A stretch of 64,000 nucleotides of DNA, taken from NCBI GenBank assembly GCA_965227155.1, contig OZ245731.1:3782001-3846000 (forward strand), read 5' to 3'. Shown one piece after another: positions 44,720-55,800 of this stretch (positions within the stretch are counted from its first letter, which is position 1; the number at the start of each line of letters is the position of its first letter). Position numbers and translations under genes: made by a program. The notes beneath the pieces are model-generated. The model saw only the letters and a list, made by a program, of their open reading frames with translations. It was not told where the DNA came from and did no database searches. Origin of the DNA: UBA6059 sp965227155. Its GTDB lineage: Bacteria > Bacteroidota > Bacteroidia > Cytophagales > Cyclobacteriaceae.

Positions 44720-46012
44720 ATGATGAAAACAATAGCTATTTTGGTAGTGCTGTTGATTGCACATGTAAATCCTGGCCATAGCCAACCGGGTGATTTCATA
44801 GAGGTCAAGGACGGGCAATTTTATCGTGGCGAGGAAAAATACCTTTTTTTAGGTGCGAATTACTGGTACGGCATGTACCTGGGCATGGCCGAAGCACCGG
44901 GAGACAGGTCAAGATTGATCAGGGAGCTGGATCACTTGCAGTCATTGGGTATAAAAAACCTGAGGATATTGGGCTCGTCTGAGGGGAATGGGAAATATCA
45001 AATAGTACCAACTTTGCTTGATGCAGCCGGTAACTACAATGAGGCTGTCTTTGAAGGGCTTGATTTCTTTTTGCAGGAACTTAGCAAAAGGGATATGACA
45101 GCAGTGGTTGTGCTCAATAATTTTTGGATGTGGAGTGGTGGTATGCCTCAGTATGTGTCGTGGGCTGAGGGCTCTGAAATCCCACTGCCAGATATAGAGG
45201 GCGGCGGTACCTGGGATCCGTTTATCAATTACGCACTAAAGTTTTATAACAGCAACAAGGCCCAGAAAATGTACCGAAGGCATCTGAAGAAAATCATCAA
45301 CAGAACCAATACATTCAGTGGCATTACCTACAAAAACGACCCTACCATTCTCTCATGGCAGCTGGCAAATGAGCCACGCGGCTACACAGAAAGTGAAGCC
45401 TATCATAAATGGATCAAAAAGACATCAGCGTTCATCAATAGGAAGGATAGGAATCATATGATTTCTCTGGGCGCTGAAGGTAACACAAGTACTGAAGCTT
45501 CTGGTGTAGACCTTTACCTCGATAATGACTTCCGTGCCCTGGATTATGCCACGGTTCATGTGTGGATACAAAACTGGTCATGGTTTGATCCTGCTGATAC
45601 TGCAACATTCAAAAAGGCAGTGGCTCAATCAGATCAATATTTGATGGATCAGTTGGATAAAGCTGCGCAACTCGGCAAGCCTGTAGTGATCGAAGAGTTT
45701 GGCGTAAGCAGGGATGATGGAGATTTTGTTCATGCGTCTTCCACAAGTTTTAGAGACAGGTATTATGCGCACATTTTTAAGTTTACCTATCAGGCTATGT
45801 TAGCGGAGGGGCTTATTCAAGGATGTAATTTTTGGGCATGGGCAGGAGAGGGAAGGCCTGCATTACCAGGTGGTATGTGGCAGGAGGATCACGACCTGAT
45901 CGGTGATCCACCCCATGAGCGGCAAGGGTGGTACTCCGTTTATGATACCGACGATTCGACTATCGAAATCATCAAAAATTACGCATCGAAAATCAACTTA
46001 TTACAAAAATGA
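44720..46012 (+). CDS. GH5 (subfamily 7-like) endo-beta-1,4-mannanase
   Basis: 430 residues with a signal peptide (to about residue 22, GHSQ). GH5_7 features: FLGANYWYGMYLG at strand 1, LNNFWMWSGGMPQYVSW, the acid/base Glu218 in SWQLANEPRGY and the nucleophile Glu326 in VVIEEFGVSRD, plus GCNFWAWAGEGRP. This subfamily holds true beta-mannanases and mannosidases. There is no T9SS tail and no clear lipobox, so it is probably periplasmic. A small hairpin, CAATCT/AGATTG, precedes the start. The stop overlaps the next gene by four bases (ATGA). Confidence 0.94.
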   Translation: MMKTIAILVVLLIAHVNPGHSQPGDFIEVKDGQFYRGEEKYLFLGANYWYGMYLGMAEAPGDRSRLIRELDHLQSLGIKNLRILGSSEGNGKYQIVPTLLDAAGNYNEAVFEGLDFFLQELSKRDMTAVVVLNNFWMWSGGMPQYVSWAEGSEIPLPDIEGGGTWDPFINYALKFYNSNKAQKMYRRHLKKIINRTNTFSGITYKNDPTILSWQLANEPRGYTESEAYHKWIKKTSAFINRKDRNHMISLGAEGNTSTEASGVDLYLDNDFRALDYATVHVWIQNWSWFDPADTATFKKAVAQSDQYLMDQLDKAAQLGKPVVIEEFGVSRDDGDFVHASSTSFRDRYYAHIFKFTYQAMLAEGLIQGCNFWAWAGEGRPALPGGMWQEDHDLIGDPPHERQGWYSVYDTDDSTIEIIKNYASKINLLQK

Positions 46013-46521
46013 ATCAGCTGGTAAAATATGGTTTGTTATTCATCCTGGTCTGTGGGATACTTTATCAGGGGTATATATTTATAGATAAGACCTTTAATGA
46101 GAAAAGTGAAATACCAAAAATTCCAATTCAGATGCTCGGTGGGGGCGATCATACTTTAAAGTCAATTGGTAAGGGTAACAATATGATTGTATTTCTGATA
46201 AGGTCAGATTGTGATTACTGCAAGCAGCAATTGCGGGCCTTAAGCCAAAACTTAGGCAGTATGGGAAGCATAGAAACCCTCATTCTGTCCTTTGAAGAAA
46301 ATGCTGTGATGGAAGAGATAAAGAAAGCCTATTTCACTGACGATTATCCCAATTTACATTTCGGCAAAATAGAGCGGTCATTGATAGAGCCCATATTGAA
46401 ATATGAATTGGTATTTCCTTATTTCATCTGGTTCAATGAAAAGGGAAAGCTGCAATCTCAGCGGCAGGGTGTAGTGCCTATTGATCTTGTTGTACAGGCA
46501 GTTGAGGAAAGAAGAAAGTAG
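46009..46521 (+). CDS. Membrane-anchored thioredoxin-like protein
   Basis: 170 residues. An N-terminal membrane segment (about 5-24) would place the rest in the periplasm. The thioredoxin-like fold carries the redox pair Cys68-Asp-Tyr-Cys71 in LIRSDCDYCKQQLRAL, with a central LETLILSFEE-like strand and a PYFIWFNEKGKLQ strand with the family's cis-Pro region before it. The start overlaps the GH5 mannanase by four bases, so it is made with the mannan enzymes. Its stop codon lies in the first bases of a dispersed repeat. A link to the Cys-rich lipoprotein of the same locus is conceivable but unproven. Confidence 0.75.
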   Translation: MNQLVKYGLLFILVCGILYQGYIFIDKTFNEKSEIPKIPIQMLGGGDHTLKSIGKGNNMIVFLIRSDCDYCKQQLRALSQNLGSMGSIETLILSFEENAVMEEIKKAYFTDDYPNLHFGKIERSLIEPILKYELVFPYFIWFNEKGKLQSQRQGVVPIDLVVQAVEERRK

Positions 46522-46655
46522 CGACTCCTAAACCTTACAGGTTTTACCCCTGCAAGAACCATCGAGGTAAGACTTTCTACCATCTAGTCTATGAGGTTAT
46601 CCTGTAAGGTTTACATGACTGGCGAAGGGATGAGCGCTATGCAATCGTGCCTGAT
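46520..46655. repeat. Dispersed palindromic repeat family A, copy 1
   Basis: Similar over about 135 bases to 63416-63552 in the same orientation. The core is an 85 bp element with perfect 13 bp inverted ends TAAACCTTACAGG (46529-46541) and CCTGTAAGGTTTA (46601-46613). The last arm base pair differs from copy 2 (G-C here, A-T there), so pairing is kept. The rest of the gap to 46831 shows no gene. Confidence 0.8.
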
Positions 46656-46831
46656 ATGATTTTTACCTTTCACTAAAGTAAATACTTGTTCACAATCTAA
46701 TTTAGGAATTAGATTGATTAGCGTAAAATAAGCATCTTAACCTCATTGTTTCATAAGTTATCAAGGTTCAACATTTCACTACATTTTTTAATAACAAACC
46801 CTATACTATATTAGTATTTCACAGTTGAATC

Positions 46832-48937
46832 ATGTCTATAAAAAATAAATTCAATATTGTCAGAATTGTGTTTTTTGCTACTTCTATGCTTTTTTTCGGT
46901 AGCCTAAAGGCCCAGAATATTGATTCTTTATTGAATGTATTGTCTACTCAGATACCCGATACCAGCAAAGTCAGGAACTATCTTCAACTCGGTAAAGCTT
47001 TTAATTCCAATGATCTAGATTCTGCGCTCTATTATTATAATCAAGCCCTGGAACTGGCTGGTAGTATCAGCGATGCGTTTCCGTTTTTCAAGGGACTTGT
47101 ATTAGAGAATATTGGAGTTGCTTATTATGGTCGAGGTGATAGAGCATTAATCATAAGCTATCTCAAAAAAGCTATGCAGTCTCATGAAAATGCTAATTTG
47201 CATGAGGAGGTGTCACGGACTGAGCATCGATTGGCGACCTATTATTCTAACTTTTCAATGTTTGATAGTGCCGTTTATCATTTTGATCAGGTAATAGCTA
47301 GAAATAAAAAGCATAATCTCAATATCGAAATGGTAAATAGCTTAAGTAGCTCAGGGTTAAATAGCTATTACCTGAGAGATTTGGATAAAGCCGCAAAAAG
47401 CCTGCTTGAAGCCATACGCTATGGAAATGAAACAGGTGATACGTCGAGGATTTATGCTCCTTATTTGAACTATGGACTTGTACTCAAAGAGCAGAAACAA
47501 TACGAGCAGGCCAAAAAATACATGAATGCGGCACTTGATAAACTGATGGATATCAATGCTGAAAGAGGGCTCGCCATTACACTGACCAATATTGGACAGG
47601 TTTTGGTATTACAAGATAGCCTGGATGCTGCTTTTGAAGCCTTTACCAGATCTATGGTTTATCAAGAAAAACTTGGTTGGTCAGGATCTACTTACTACAA
47701 TGAGATCGCCTGGATAGAAAAAAAGCGTGGTAATTATATGAAATACCATGAATATGCAGAGGAGGCGGTAAACAGAATAGGGTCAACCACTGCTCCAAAA
47801 ACCATAGCAGATCATAATGCGAATCTTGTAGAAGCAAAATTACTACTAGCCGATTGTGTGTTTGTAGATTTTAGCTCTGAGCGCCGGCGCTTATGGAACG
47901 AGGCTCTGCCATTAGCCAGAAAAGGGTGGGAACTAGCCAATGAGGTCAATTCGGGTAATGTAAAACTAAGAACTGCCAATGCCTTAGCTTTAGTACTCGC
48001 TAATCTGGGTAAGTATGAAGAGGCCTTTGAATTGAGTCAAATCTCAAGAGAACTATCCGATCAAATAAATGACCAGGCAAGAAGTGATGCAATCGCTCGA
48101 ATGACAACCGAGTTCCAAACTGAGCAACTTGAAACCGAAAATGCCTTATTACAAAAAACACAGCAGGTACAATTAGTAAAGCTTAGGCAGCAACGATACC
48201 TGCTCATAGGCAGTTTGATTGTTTTAATTTTGATTATTACCATCACGCTAATCATTCTGAGAAATCGGGTTCGCCTGGCTAAGGCTAGTCAGCAAATCAA
48301 AAAATCATTAGAAGAAAAAGAATTGCTACTGAAGGAAATCCACCACCGTGTGAAAAACAATCTTCAGGTAGTATCAAGCCTTCTTGATCTTCAATCAAGG
48401 GAAGTTGATGATGAAAAAACCCTGAATACGTTCATGGAAGGCCAAAATCGGGTAAAAGCCATGTCCCTGATTCATCAGAAAATGTATCAAAACAACCACC
48501 TGGCGTCCATAGATTTTGCTGAATACGCCGAAAACCTGATGAAGGAGCTGTCTACGATCTATGACTCCTCAAAGGGTGTGAAAACCACTGTTGTCGCCAT
48601 AGATCCTATAATGCTCGATATTGACACAGCTATACCATTAGGTCTTATATTGAATGAGTTAACATCCAATGCCTACAAGTATGCATTTGGAGTTTCAGAG
48701 AGCGGGGAGCTTAAAGTCGAGTTCCACGCTTTAAGTGAAGGAAGACACAAGATGATTGTATCTGATACTGGGGAGGGCCTACCAGAGGATTTTGAGTTTG
48801 ATAAGGCCAAAAGTCTGGGCTTAAGACTTGTGCGCAGATTAGCAAAGCAACTATACGGTACGGTTGAATACAAAAGTCAAAATGGAGCACAATTTATTAT
48901 TAACTTTAAAGAGGCGTTAAGAAGCAGAAAAGTATAA
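46832..48937 (+). CDS. TPR-containing sensor histidine kinase (HisKA_2 type)
   Basis: 701 residues. Signal peptide (to about 28, LKAQN), then TPR-like helical repeats to about 430, a membrane helix at about 455-478 (LIGSLIVLILIITITLIILR), and a cytoplasmic kinase. The phosphoacceptor is His505 in KEIHHRVKNNLQVVSSLLDL, the HisKA_2 type; the ATPase domain shows LNELTSNAYKYAF and DTGEGLPEDFEF. It should sense a periplasmic signal through the TPRs. The LytTR response regulator follows with a one-base overlap (TAATG), forming an obvious pair. The giant secreted protein downstream is a possible target. Confidence 0.92.
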   Translation: MSIKNKFNIVRIVFFATSMLFFGSLKAQNIDSLLNVLSTQIPDTSKVRNYLQLGKAFNSNDLDSALYYYNQALELAGSISDAFPFFKGLVLENIGVAYYGRGDRALIISYLKKAMQSHENANLHEEVSRTEHRLATYYSNFSMFDSAVYHFDQVIARNKKHNLNIEMVNSLSSSGLNSYYLRDLDKAAKSLLEAIRYGNETGDTSRIYAPYLNYGLVLKEQKQYEQAKKYMNAALDKLMDINAERGLAITLTNIGQVLVLQDSLDAAFEAFTRSMVYQEKLGWSGSTYYNEIAWIEKKRGNYMKYHEYAEEAVNRIGSTTAPKTIADHNANLVEAKLLLADCVFVDFSSERRRLWNEALPLARKGWELANEVNSGNVKLRTANALALVLANLGKYEEAFELSQISRELSDQINDQARSDAIARMTTEFQTEQLETENALLQKTQQVQLVKLRQQRYLLIGSLIVLILIITITLIILRNRVRLAKASQQIKKSLEEKELLLKEIHHRVKNNLQVVSSLLDLQSREVDDEKTLNTFMEGQNRVKAMSLIHQKMYQNNHLASIDFAEYAENLMKELSTIYDSSKGVKTTVVAIDPIMLDIDTAIPLGLILNELTSNAYKYAFGVSESGELKVEFHALSEGRHKMIVSDTGEGLPEDFEFDKAKSLGLRLVRRLAKQLYGTVEYKSQNGAQFIINFKEALRSRKV

Positions 48938-49662
48938 TGAATAAGATCAAAATCCTGGTTGTAGAAGATGAAATGGTCATTGCAGAGAATATCTGCTTTA
49001 TTCTGGAAGACATTGGTTATGAGGTTTTGGAGCCAGCTATTGATTTTGAAGAGGCCATTGAAACCATTGAAGCGCAACACCCGGATATTGCTATTCTTGA
49101 CATTCAGCTGGCAGGTACTAAAGACGGCTTGGATCTGGCTGAAACAATACAAAAAAAATACCAGTTTCCATATATATTTCTCACTTCCAATTCGGATGCT
49201 CACACCATAGAAAGGGTCAAAAATGTAGAGCCTTATGCTTTTTTAGTCAAACCATTTAGAAAAGAAGATCTATATGCTTCCCTTGAGCTTGCCATACATG
49301 CTTTCAATACTCAAAAGGCTCTCAAACCAATTCCTGTAAGGAGTTTATTAAAAGATTGTCTTTTCATCAAAGAGAAAAATCTCTATCACAAGGTCAAAAT
49401 TCAAGACATAGAGTACATTAAAAGTGACCATGTTTATTTAGAGGTCAATGTGGTCAAAGGCAGGAAGTTCATCATGCGCGGCAGTATTTCTGAAATGTCT
49501 GAAAGATTACCGGCGAATTTTTACAGAACACACCGAAGTTACATTGTGAATTTAGATTATTTAACTGCTATCAATTCAGCTTATCTGATCATTAATGACG
49601 CTCAGGTACCCATTGGAAAAAACTACAGAGAACAATTACTCTCTAATATTAAGACGGACTGA
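48937..49662 (+). CDS. LytTR-family response regulator
   Basis: 241 residues. The receiver domain (1-120) has the acidic pocket VVEDE, the phosphoacceptor Asp55 in IAILDIQLAGTKDGLDL, and FLVKPFRKEDL with the conserved Lys. The LytTR DNA-binding domain (about 140-238) has YIKSDHVYLEVNVVKGRKF, LPANFYRTHRSYIVNLDYL and the end VPIGKNYREQLLSNI. It is the cognate partner of the TPR kinase, whose stop overlaps its start by one base. Targets are unknown; the next gene is 228 bases downstream. Confidence 0.94.
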   Translation: MNKIKILVVEDEMVIAENICFILEDIGYEVLEPAIDFEEAIETIEAQHPDIAILDIQLAGTKDGLDLAETIQKKYQFPYIFLTSNSDAHTIERVKNVEPYAFLVKPFRKEDLYASLELAIHAFNTQKALKPIPVRSLLKDCLFIKEKNLYHKVKIQDIEYIKSDHVYLEVNVVKGRKFIMRGSISEMSERLPANFYRTHRSYIVNLDYLTAINSAYLIINDAQVPIGKNYREQLLSNIKTD

Positions 49663-49864
49663 TTACACTATAGCTCTGGTTAATATAGGTTCATCGTCGA
49701 TTCATGATCGTCTATTTACTCATTCGTCATATTCGTCGAAAACCTTGAATTAAGCCTGCACAATATTTGATAATCTACCGGGAGCATGAAGGCCTGCTAT
49801 TGGGAACATATATCTGTTAGTTAGTAACATTTTTTTATTTGATAAGATGTAGTCGCATTTATTT

Positions 49865-49882
49865 GAGATTAGTAATAATCTC
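49865..49882 (+). promoter_or_regulatory. Hairpin in the leader of the giant protein gene
   Basis: GAGATTA (49865-49871) and TAATCTC (49876-49882) pair perfectly around GTAA and end 8 bases before the ATG. The position could hinder ribosome access when folded. The remainder of the 228-base gap shows no gene. Confidence 0.4.
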
Positions 49883-49890
49883 GAATAGTC

Positions 49891-52800
49891 ATGCATCAAC
49901 CATCTTTCGGACTTTTTGTAAAAGCACCATTATTAGTGCTCTCACTACTGTGCACCCTTTCAGTTTATGGAGGATCTTCACGTAATATCATTTTATCAGA
50001 AAAAAATAATTCTGAGCCTGAGACCACAAATCATGTGGTTTTAAATACGGATTGCCCACCGGCTGAGCAAACAGCGGATCTTTTTAAAGATGCCCAAATC
50101 ACGGCACCCACATCCAGGTCATATACAGCACAAACAGATTTAGCTCCTGTCTTTTCCTTTTCAGCAGCAGATGAAGAATGGATCAATGTCAATGCTGTAA
50201 GAGATGAGCTGGTAGGCAACAATCGTTCGTTCTTTGCCTGGGTTAAAGCTCCCGCTAGTTTGAGTGGTAGTCAAACATTATTTGGTGTAAATACTGATAA
50301 TGGCAGAGATCAGGCATTTTTTGGACTTACCAGTGATAAAAACCTTCGGTTGAATAACGGTGCCAGTTTCAATGCAGGACGAATAACCAGTGATGCTGCA
50401 CTAGGCGAGGGCTGGCATTTTGTAGGATATACCTATAATCATTCCACAAATAGATCCAGAATATATCTAGATGGAGTAGAAGTTGCCACTGCTACTAACA
50501 ACTATGATTCGGAAAGCGGAGACCTCTTTTCCATTGGTCAGTATTTCGACAGAAACAATACTGACCTTCATTTTGATGGTGATTTGACGGAGGTTACCAT
50601 CTGGAATGAGGAGTTATCTGCGGAAGAGGTGCGTGCGGCCATGGGCAGCAAGCTTAGCAATGCACACACTAAATATGCGAATCTTATCGCATATTATGCG
50701 CCTTACGGAGGTTGTGGTGACGGTACGAGCGTCGTTGTAGACCATACGGGAAACAACAATCCTGGCGTGCCTTTTATCAATATTTCCTATGATAATGTGG
50801 CTAATATTATAGGCTTTAATGCAATAGACTGGTACGATGCTGTATCATGGTCTAAAGATGGGGCTGTAGAATCTACAGAAGCTGATTTTACAACTACCCT
50901 TAATGCTGGCAACTATGAATTTGTAGCTACTACAGATTTTATCACGGCTAGCGATCAATGGAATGTAGCACTGGCCGGTACTAACACTACAGAAGATTTG
51001 ATCGCCGATGAAACGCTTTGTACCGATGATGCAATCTCCAAAATGCTTACTGACATCAATAAAGTCAACTACCTGGATTTTGAAGCAGATAATGAACAGT
51101 ACATTACGGCCGATGCTGTAATTGATGATTTGGTAGGTTCAGATCGATCTATTTTCCTTTGGGTCAATAAGGAAAGCTTAGTTCCCAACAGCGAAGCGTA
51201 TCAGCTCTTTACCATTCATGGCTCCGACGGACTTTCAGATATAGCAAGGTTCTATATAAGTGGGAATGAGGAATTGGGGATCACATCCAATGGTACCAAT
51301 TTTTTTACGGACAATATCCCACTTGATACCTGGAAGCACGTGGGGTATACCTATGATGCCACCAATCAAGAAACAAAAATCTATATCGATGGTGCAGTAG
51401 TGCGCACTATTAGCAATGTAGAAATGAGCATAACTTCTGGCGCCATAGCCACCATTGGAATGCGTTATGGTGAGGATGGCCCTACACATTTCTTGGATGG
51501 AAAAATGGCTGAGATCACCGTATGGGACAAGGCGCTCACTGAGGAAGAAGTTACGGCTATCAAAGCTTCAGCACCTGCTCAAAATGCTGCGAATTTGGTG
51601 GCTGCTTATGGTACTTTCCCAAGTATTGTAGACAACAGATTGTATGACATTACGGGAAATGCAAACCATGGCCTAGCGAATGATGCCGAGATTTTTGTTC
51701 TTACCGAGGAAGCCACCATACCTGAATATAATGCTTCTAACAACTACACTTTCTCTTGGAAAAAGGAAGGCATAGAGTTCGATACAGATGCTACAGGTAA
51801 TATTAATGTAGAAGAAGGCACAACTAATTACAGTGTAACCTATGGAACACCGTTTTTCCAAAAGATGGAAGAATTTGCGATAAGCTATACCAATCTGCTC
51901 CCAACACAGCCGGTTTCGCAGACTAATGGGGCATTAGGTAGCGTAACTTTTGAAGTAAGTGAGATAGCCGGAGCGAGTTATCAGTGGTATGAGAGGAAAG
52001 AGGCTTGGACGTCCACAGTTGAAGGTGAGAATGGCTTTCCACAGAATACAGGAGTGAAGAGTGTATTTGCCAATATGGATCATATTTTCGTAGGAAGTAG
52101 TAGTGGGGGACTTGCTATATCAAGTGATGGAGGACAGACTTGGATTAGTCCCGTACCTGGTCAAAACGGTTACCCGAGTGGAAGTATCCATGCCTCAAGT
52201 GTATATTTTGATGATGGTAAGCTTTATGTAGCTACAGATGAAGGATTGACTATTTCTTCAGATAATGGGGCTACTTGGTCAGGTGATCATGGATTTCCAT
52301 TTAATCCACAGTATACGGGAATCTTCGCTGAAGGTGACAATATTTACTTAACTACTTTTGGTTCGGGATTGTACATTTCAAAAAATGGGGGTAATGGTTT
52401 TACAACAGTTACTTCTGGGCAAAATGGGTTTGCCAATAGTAATGATGTACGAGATGTACATGCAAGTGGAAGTAATGTTTACGTCGCAACTGATGGTGGG
52501 CTATCCATTTCAAATAATGAAGGTGCAACATGGAACACAGTAGACTTTGGGCAAGATGGGTTCGCAAATGGAAACGCTATCATCTCTGTATTTGCCGATG
52601 GAAATAAAATATACGCAGCTGTAAGCGGCGGACTGTCTATTTCGGAAGATAATGGAAATACTTGGAGCACAACCACATCTGGGCAAAATGGGTTTGCCGA
52701 TACTGAATTTGTAAGGTCAGTATTTGCCGATGGAGACAAAGTTTATGTAGGGACTACAAAAGGCTTGTCAATTTCCTCCGACGGAGGCGCAACATGGTCA

Positions 52801-55800
52801 ACTTCCACTTCCGGAGACAATGGATTGGGTGGTAGTTATGTCACTAGTATTCATGTTGCAAATGGTAAAATATATGCTGGCTTAGACAATGATATTTTAT
52901 CAATTTCTCAAGATCGACTTTTACTATCTGACGATTCCAACGAATCAGCCAACAACCAAATCCAGGGAGCAACATCTCACCAGCTCACTATCAACAACCT
53001 GAGCCTTGATAAAAATGAGGCTGAGTTTTTCGTAGTGGTCACCAAAGGTGAATGTTCGCAATCTTCGAATGATGTAGGACTCACCGTACTAGATGTTCCT
53101 ATATTGACCTCTATCGACCCGGCTTCCGGTAGTACTGATGTAGCTATTGATAACAAGATTACACTTACATTTAGTAGAGATATTTTCCCAGCTACTAATG
53201 CTGGTAATATGGTCAGACTGGTAGATGAAGACGGAACTGAAATCACCAATCTCACAGTGACCAGAGTTTCTCCATTGACCAATTTGGAGCTTACAATCAA
53301 TCAAGACCTAGATTATGCTACCAGATATAGTTTGCTCATGGATGAAGGATTTGTAGTTGATCTTACAGATGGGGCGAAGGCTGTATTGGCGGTCACTGAT
53401 TTGGACGCATTTAGTTTCACTACTGTTTGCGAGACTTTAGTCACTACCCAGCCTACTGATCAGACAGGTTTTGTGAGTGGAAGTGCTACCTTCTCAGTGC
53501 CGGAGGTTAGCGGAGCGACTTATAAGTGGTACAAGAGCACGGGGGACCTATGGGAAACGACTACCTCCGGTCAAAATGGTTTTGCCGGAAGTAATACAAT
53601 TAATGAAATCAGTGCCGCTGGAGATAAAATAATTGTTGGAACCTATGCAGGAGTTTCTATCTCCACTGATGGAGGAGAAATCTGGACGACCACCATTGAA
53701 GGGCAAAATGGGTTTGCCAATTCCCCAACGGTTAGGTCAGTATATACAGATGGGGATAAATTATATGCAGGGACTTCATCAGGCTTATCTATCTCTAAAG
53801 ATGGTGGTGCGAGCTGGGTGACTACCACTGGTGGTGAAAATGGCTTTTCTGCCAGTAAGAGTGTCTATTCCGTTTATGCAGAAGGGGACAATGTGTATGC
53901 AACCACTGTTACATCCGATGCTTATGGCTCGTTTTCTAAATCTACAGATGGAGGATTGACATGGACTACAACCCTGAGTGGACAAAATGGATTAGCCACC
54001 TCAGAAAACTACTTTGCAGTTTTTGCTGAAGGCAACAAGATTTATGTAGGTGCCCATCCGGGAGGATTGTCGATATCTAATGATGGCGGTGCGAGCTGGA
54101 CGACTACCACTGGTGGTGAAAATGGCTTTTCCAATAATTTTGTGTACGATGTATATGCAGATGGTGATATGGTTTATGTAGCTACCACTGGAGGTTTATG
54201 CATTTCTTCTGATGGAGGGGTAAATTGGTCCACCATCACCTCAGGGCAAAATGGTTTTGCCAATTCAAATTTAGCTATTTCCGTCTATGCAGAAGGTAAC
54301 AGCATTTATGTTGGAACCGAAACCGGGGGTATTTCTATATCTGAGGATGGTGGAGCGACTTGGGAAACAATCACTTCTGGACAAAATGGTTTTGCAAGTG
54401 ATAATGTTAAATCTGTAGTTCCTATTGGCAATCAGGTTTTTGCAGCTACAAATGCTGGGTTATCTACATTGGTAGGCAATGAAGCGCTTGAAACCAGCGC
54501 AGATAATAGCGCGGATAACGCCATCTCAGGTGCAGATACCCGTGAGCTTACCATCAGCAATCTTACCACAGCTGCCGACCAGACGGAATACGTGGTTGAA
54601 GTTACTCTAGGAGATTGTGAAGAATTTTCTAACGAGGCCACCCTCACTCTTACAGAAGGCCCAGTGATCGCTAGCACCAATCCTGCAAACAATGCAACAG
54701 ATGTCGCAATTAGCATTAACCCTAGCTTTACCTTCGATAGGGCTATTTCAAGGGGTAGTGGTAACATTCGTATACTAAAATCTGAAGATGATTCTGAGGT
54801 TGTAGTCAAGACCATTGGCTCTGTCAGATTGACGGGCGAAACTGTCACTATTGACAAGTTCAGTCCTCTGGATTATGGCACGCAATATTATATCAACATG
54901 GATGCGGGTATTGTGGTAGATGCGGGAAGTAGTGGAAATCCTGCCATCACAGATAAAACAACCTGGACCTTTACCACGGAATGTCCGGTTCTGTTTCCAA
55001 CTCAACCTACGGCTAGTCAAGGTGTTGCAGGGCAAAGCCTGACGATTACGGCTCCACTGAGAAGTGGTGCTACTTATGAATGGAGGGTAGTCACATCAGG
55101 CATATTTAGCGGAGTTTTATCTGATGAAGCAGGTGTTCGTTCCGGAACGAACACCAATGTTTTAACGCTGGAAAATCTTAGCGTATCAGATAACGATAAG
55201 ATTTATGTGGTGGACATCATTTTAGGCAATTGTTCTGAGAGATCTGAACAAATACAGTTAAGCGTGTCGGAAGCACCAGATTATGCTGTAGAATCGTTCA
55301 CTCCGGCCATAGAGGCAACAGGCATTTCGACAAATATTAATGCTAATGGCATTGCTAATGCCTTTAGTGTAACTTTTAATCACCCGATGCAATTGTATTT
55401 TGGAAATACCTTATTTCTGAACACAGCATCTGATAACTCACAAGTAGCCTCGACTTCTATTTCCAACAGCAACCTTGTTAATAATAGTAAAACTTTGCAA
55501 TTCAGTTTTCTGGATCAGGATAACAATCCTTTTATTCTTGAACCCAATACAGAATACTTTATCACTACCGGAGGAGGTATTTTAGAAAGTACCTTATCAG
55601 GAGATGTATTTAATATAACTGAGCCAAGCTGGAATTTTATCACTGAAGCAAACACACCTGGCGAAAACATCATTACGGAATTTAGTCCTGAACCGGGTAG
55701 CAGTACTTTTGATGTTTCTGTTCCAAACCGTCTAACTATCACTACAAGTGAAAATTTAGCTACCGATCCTGAACCACAGGGAAGTGTTAAGATTTTCCGG

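Noticed and set aside
51980..54480. Regularly spaced repeats that might look like a CRISPR or tandem-repeat array
   Set aside because: The period (about 130 nt) keeps the reading frame, repeats differ mainly at synonymous or conservative positions, and the protein pattern is a propeller blade.
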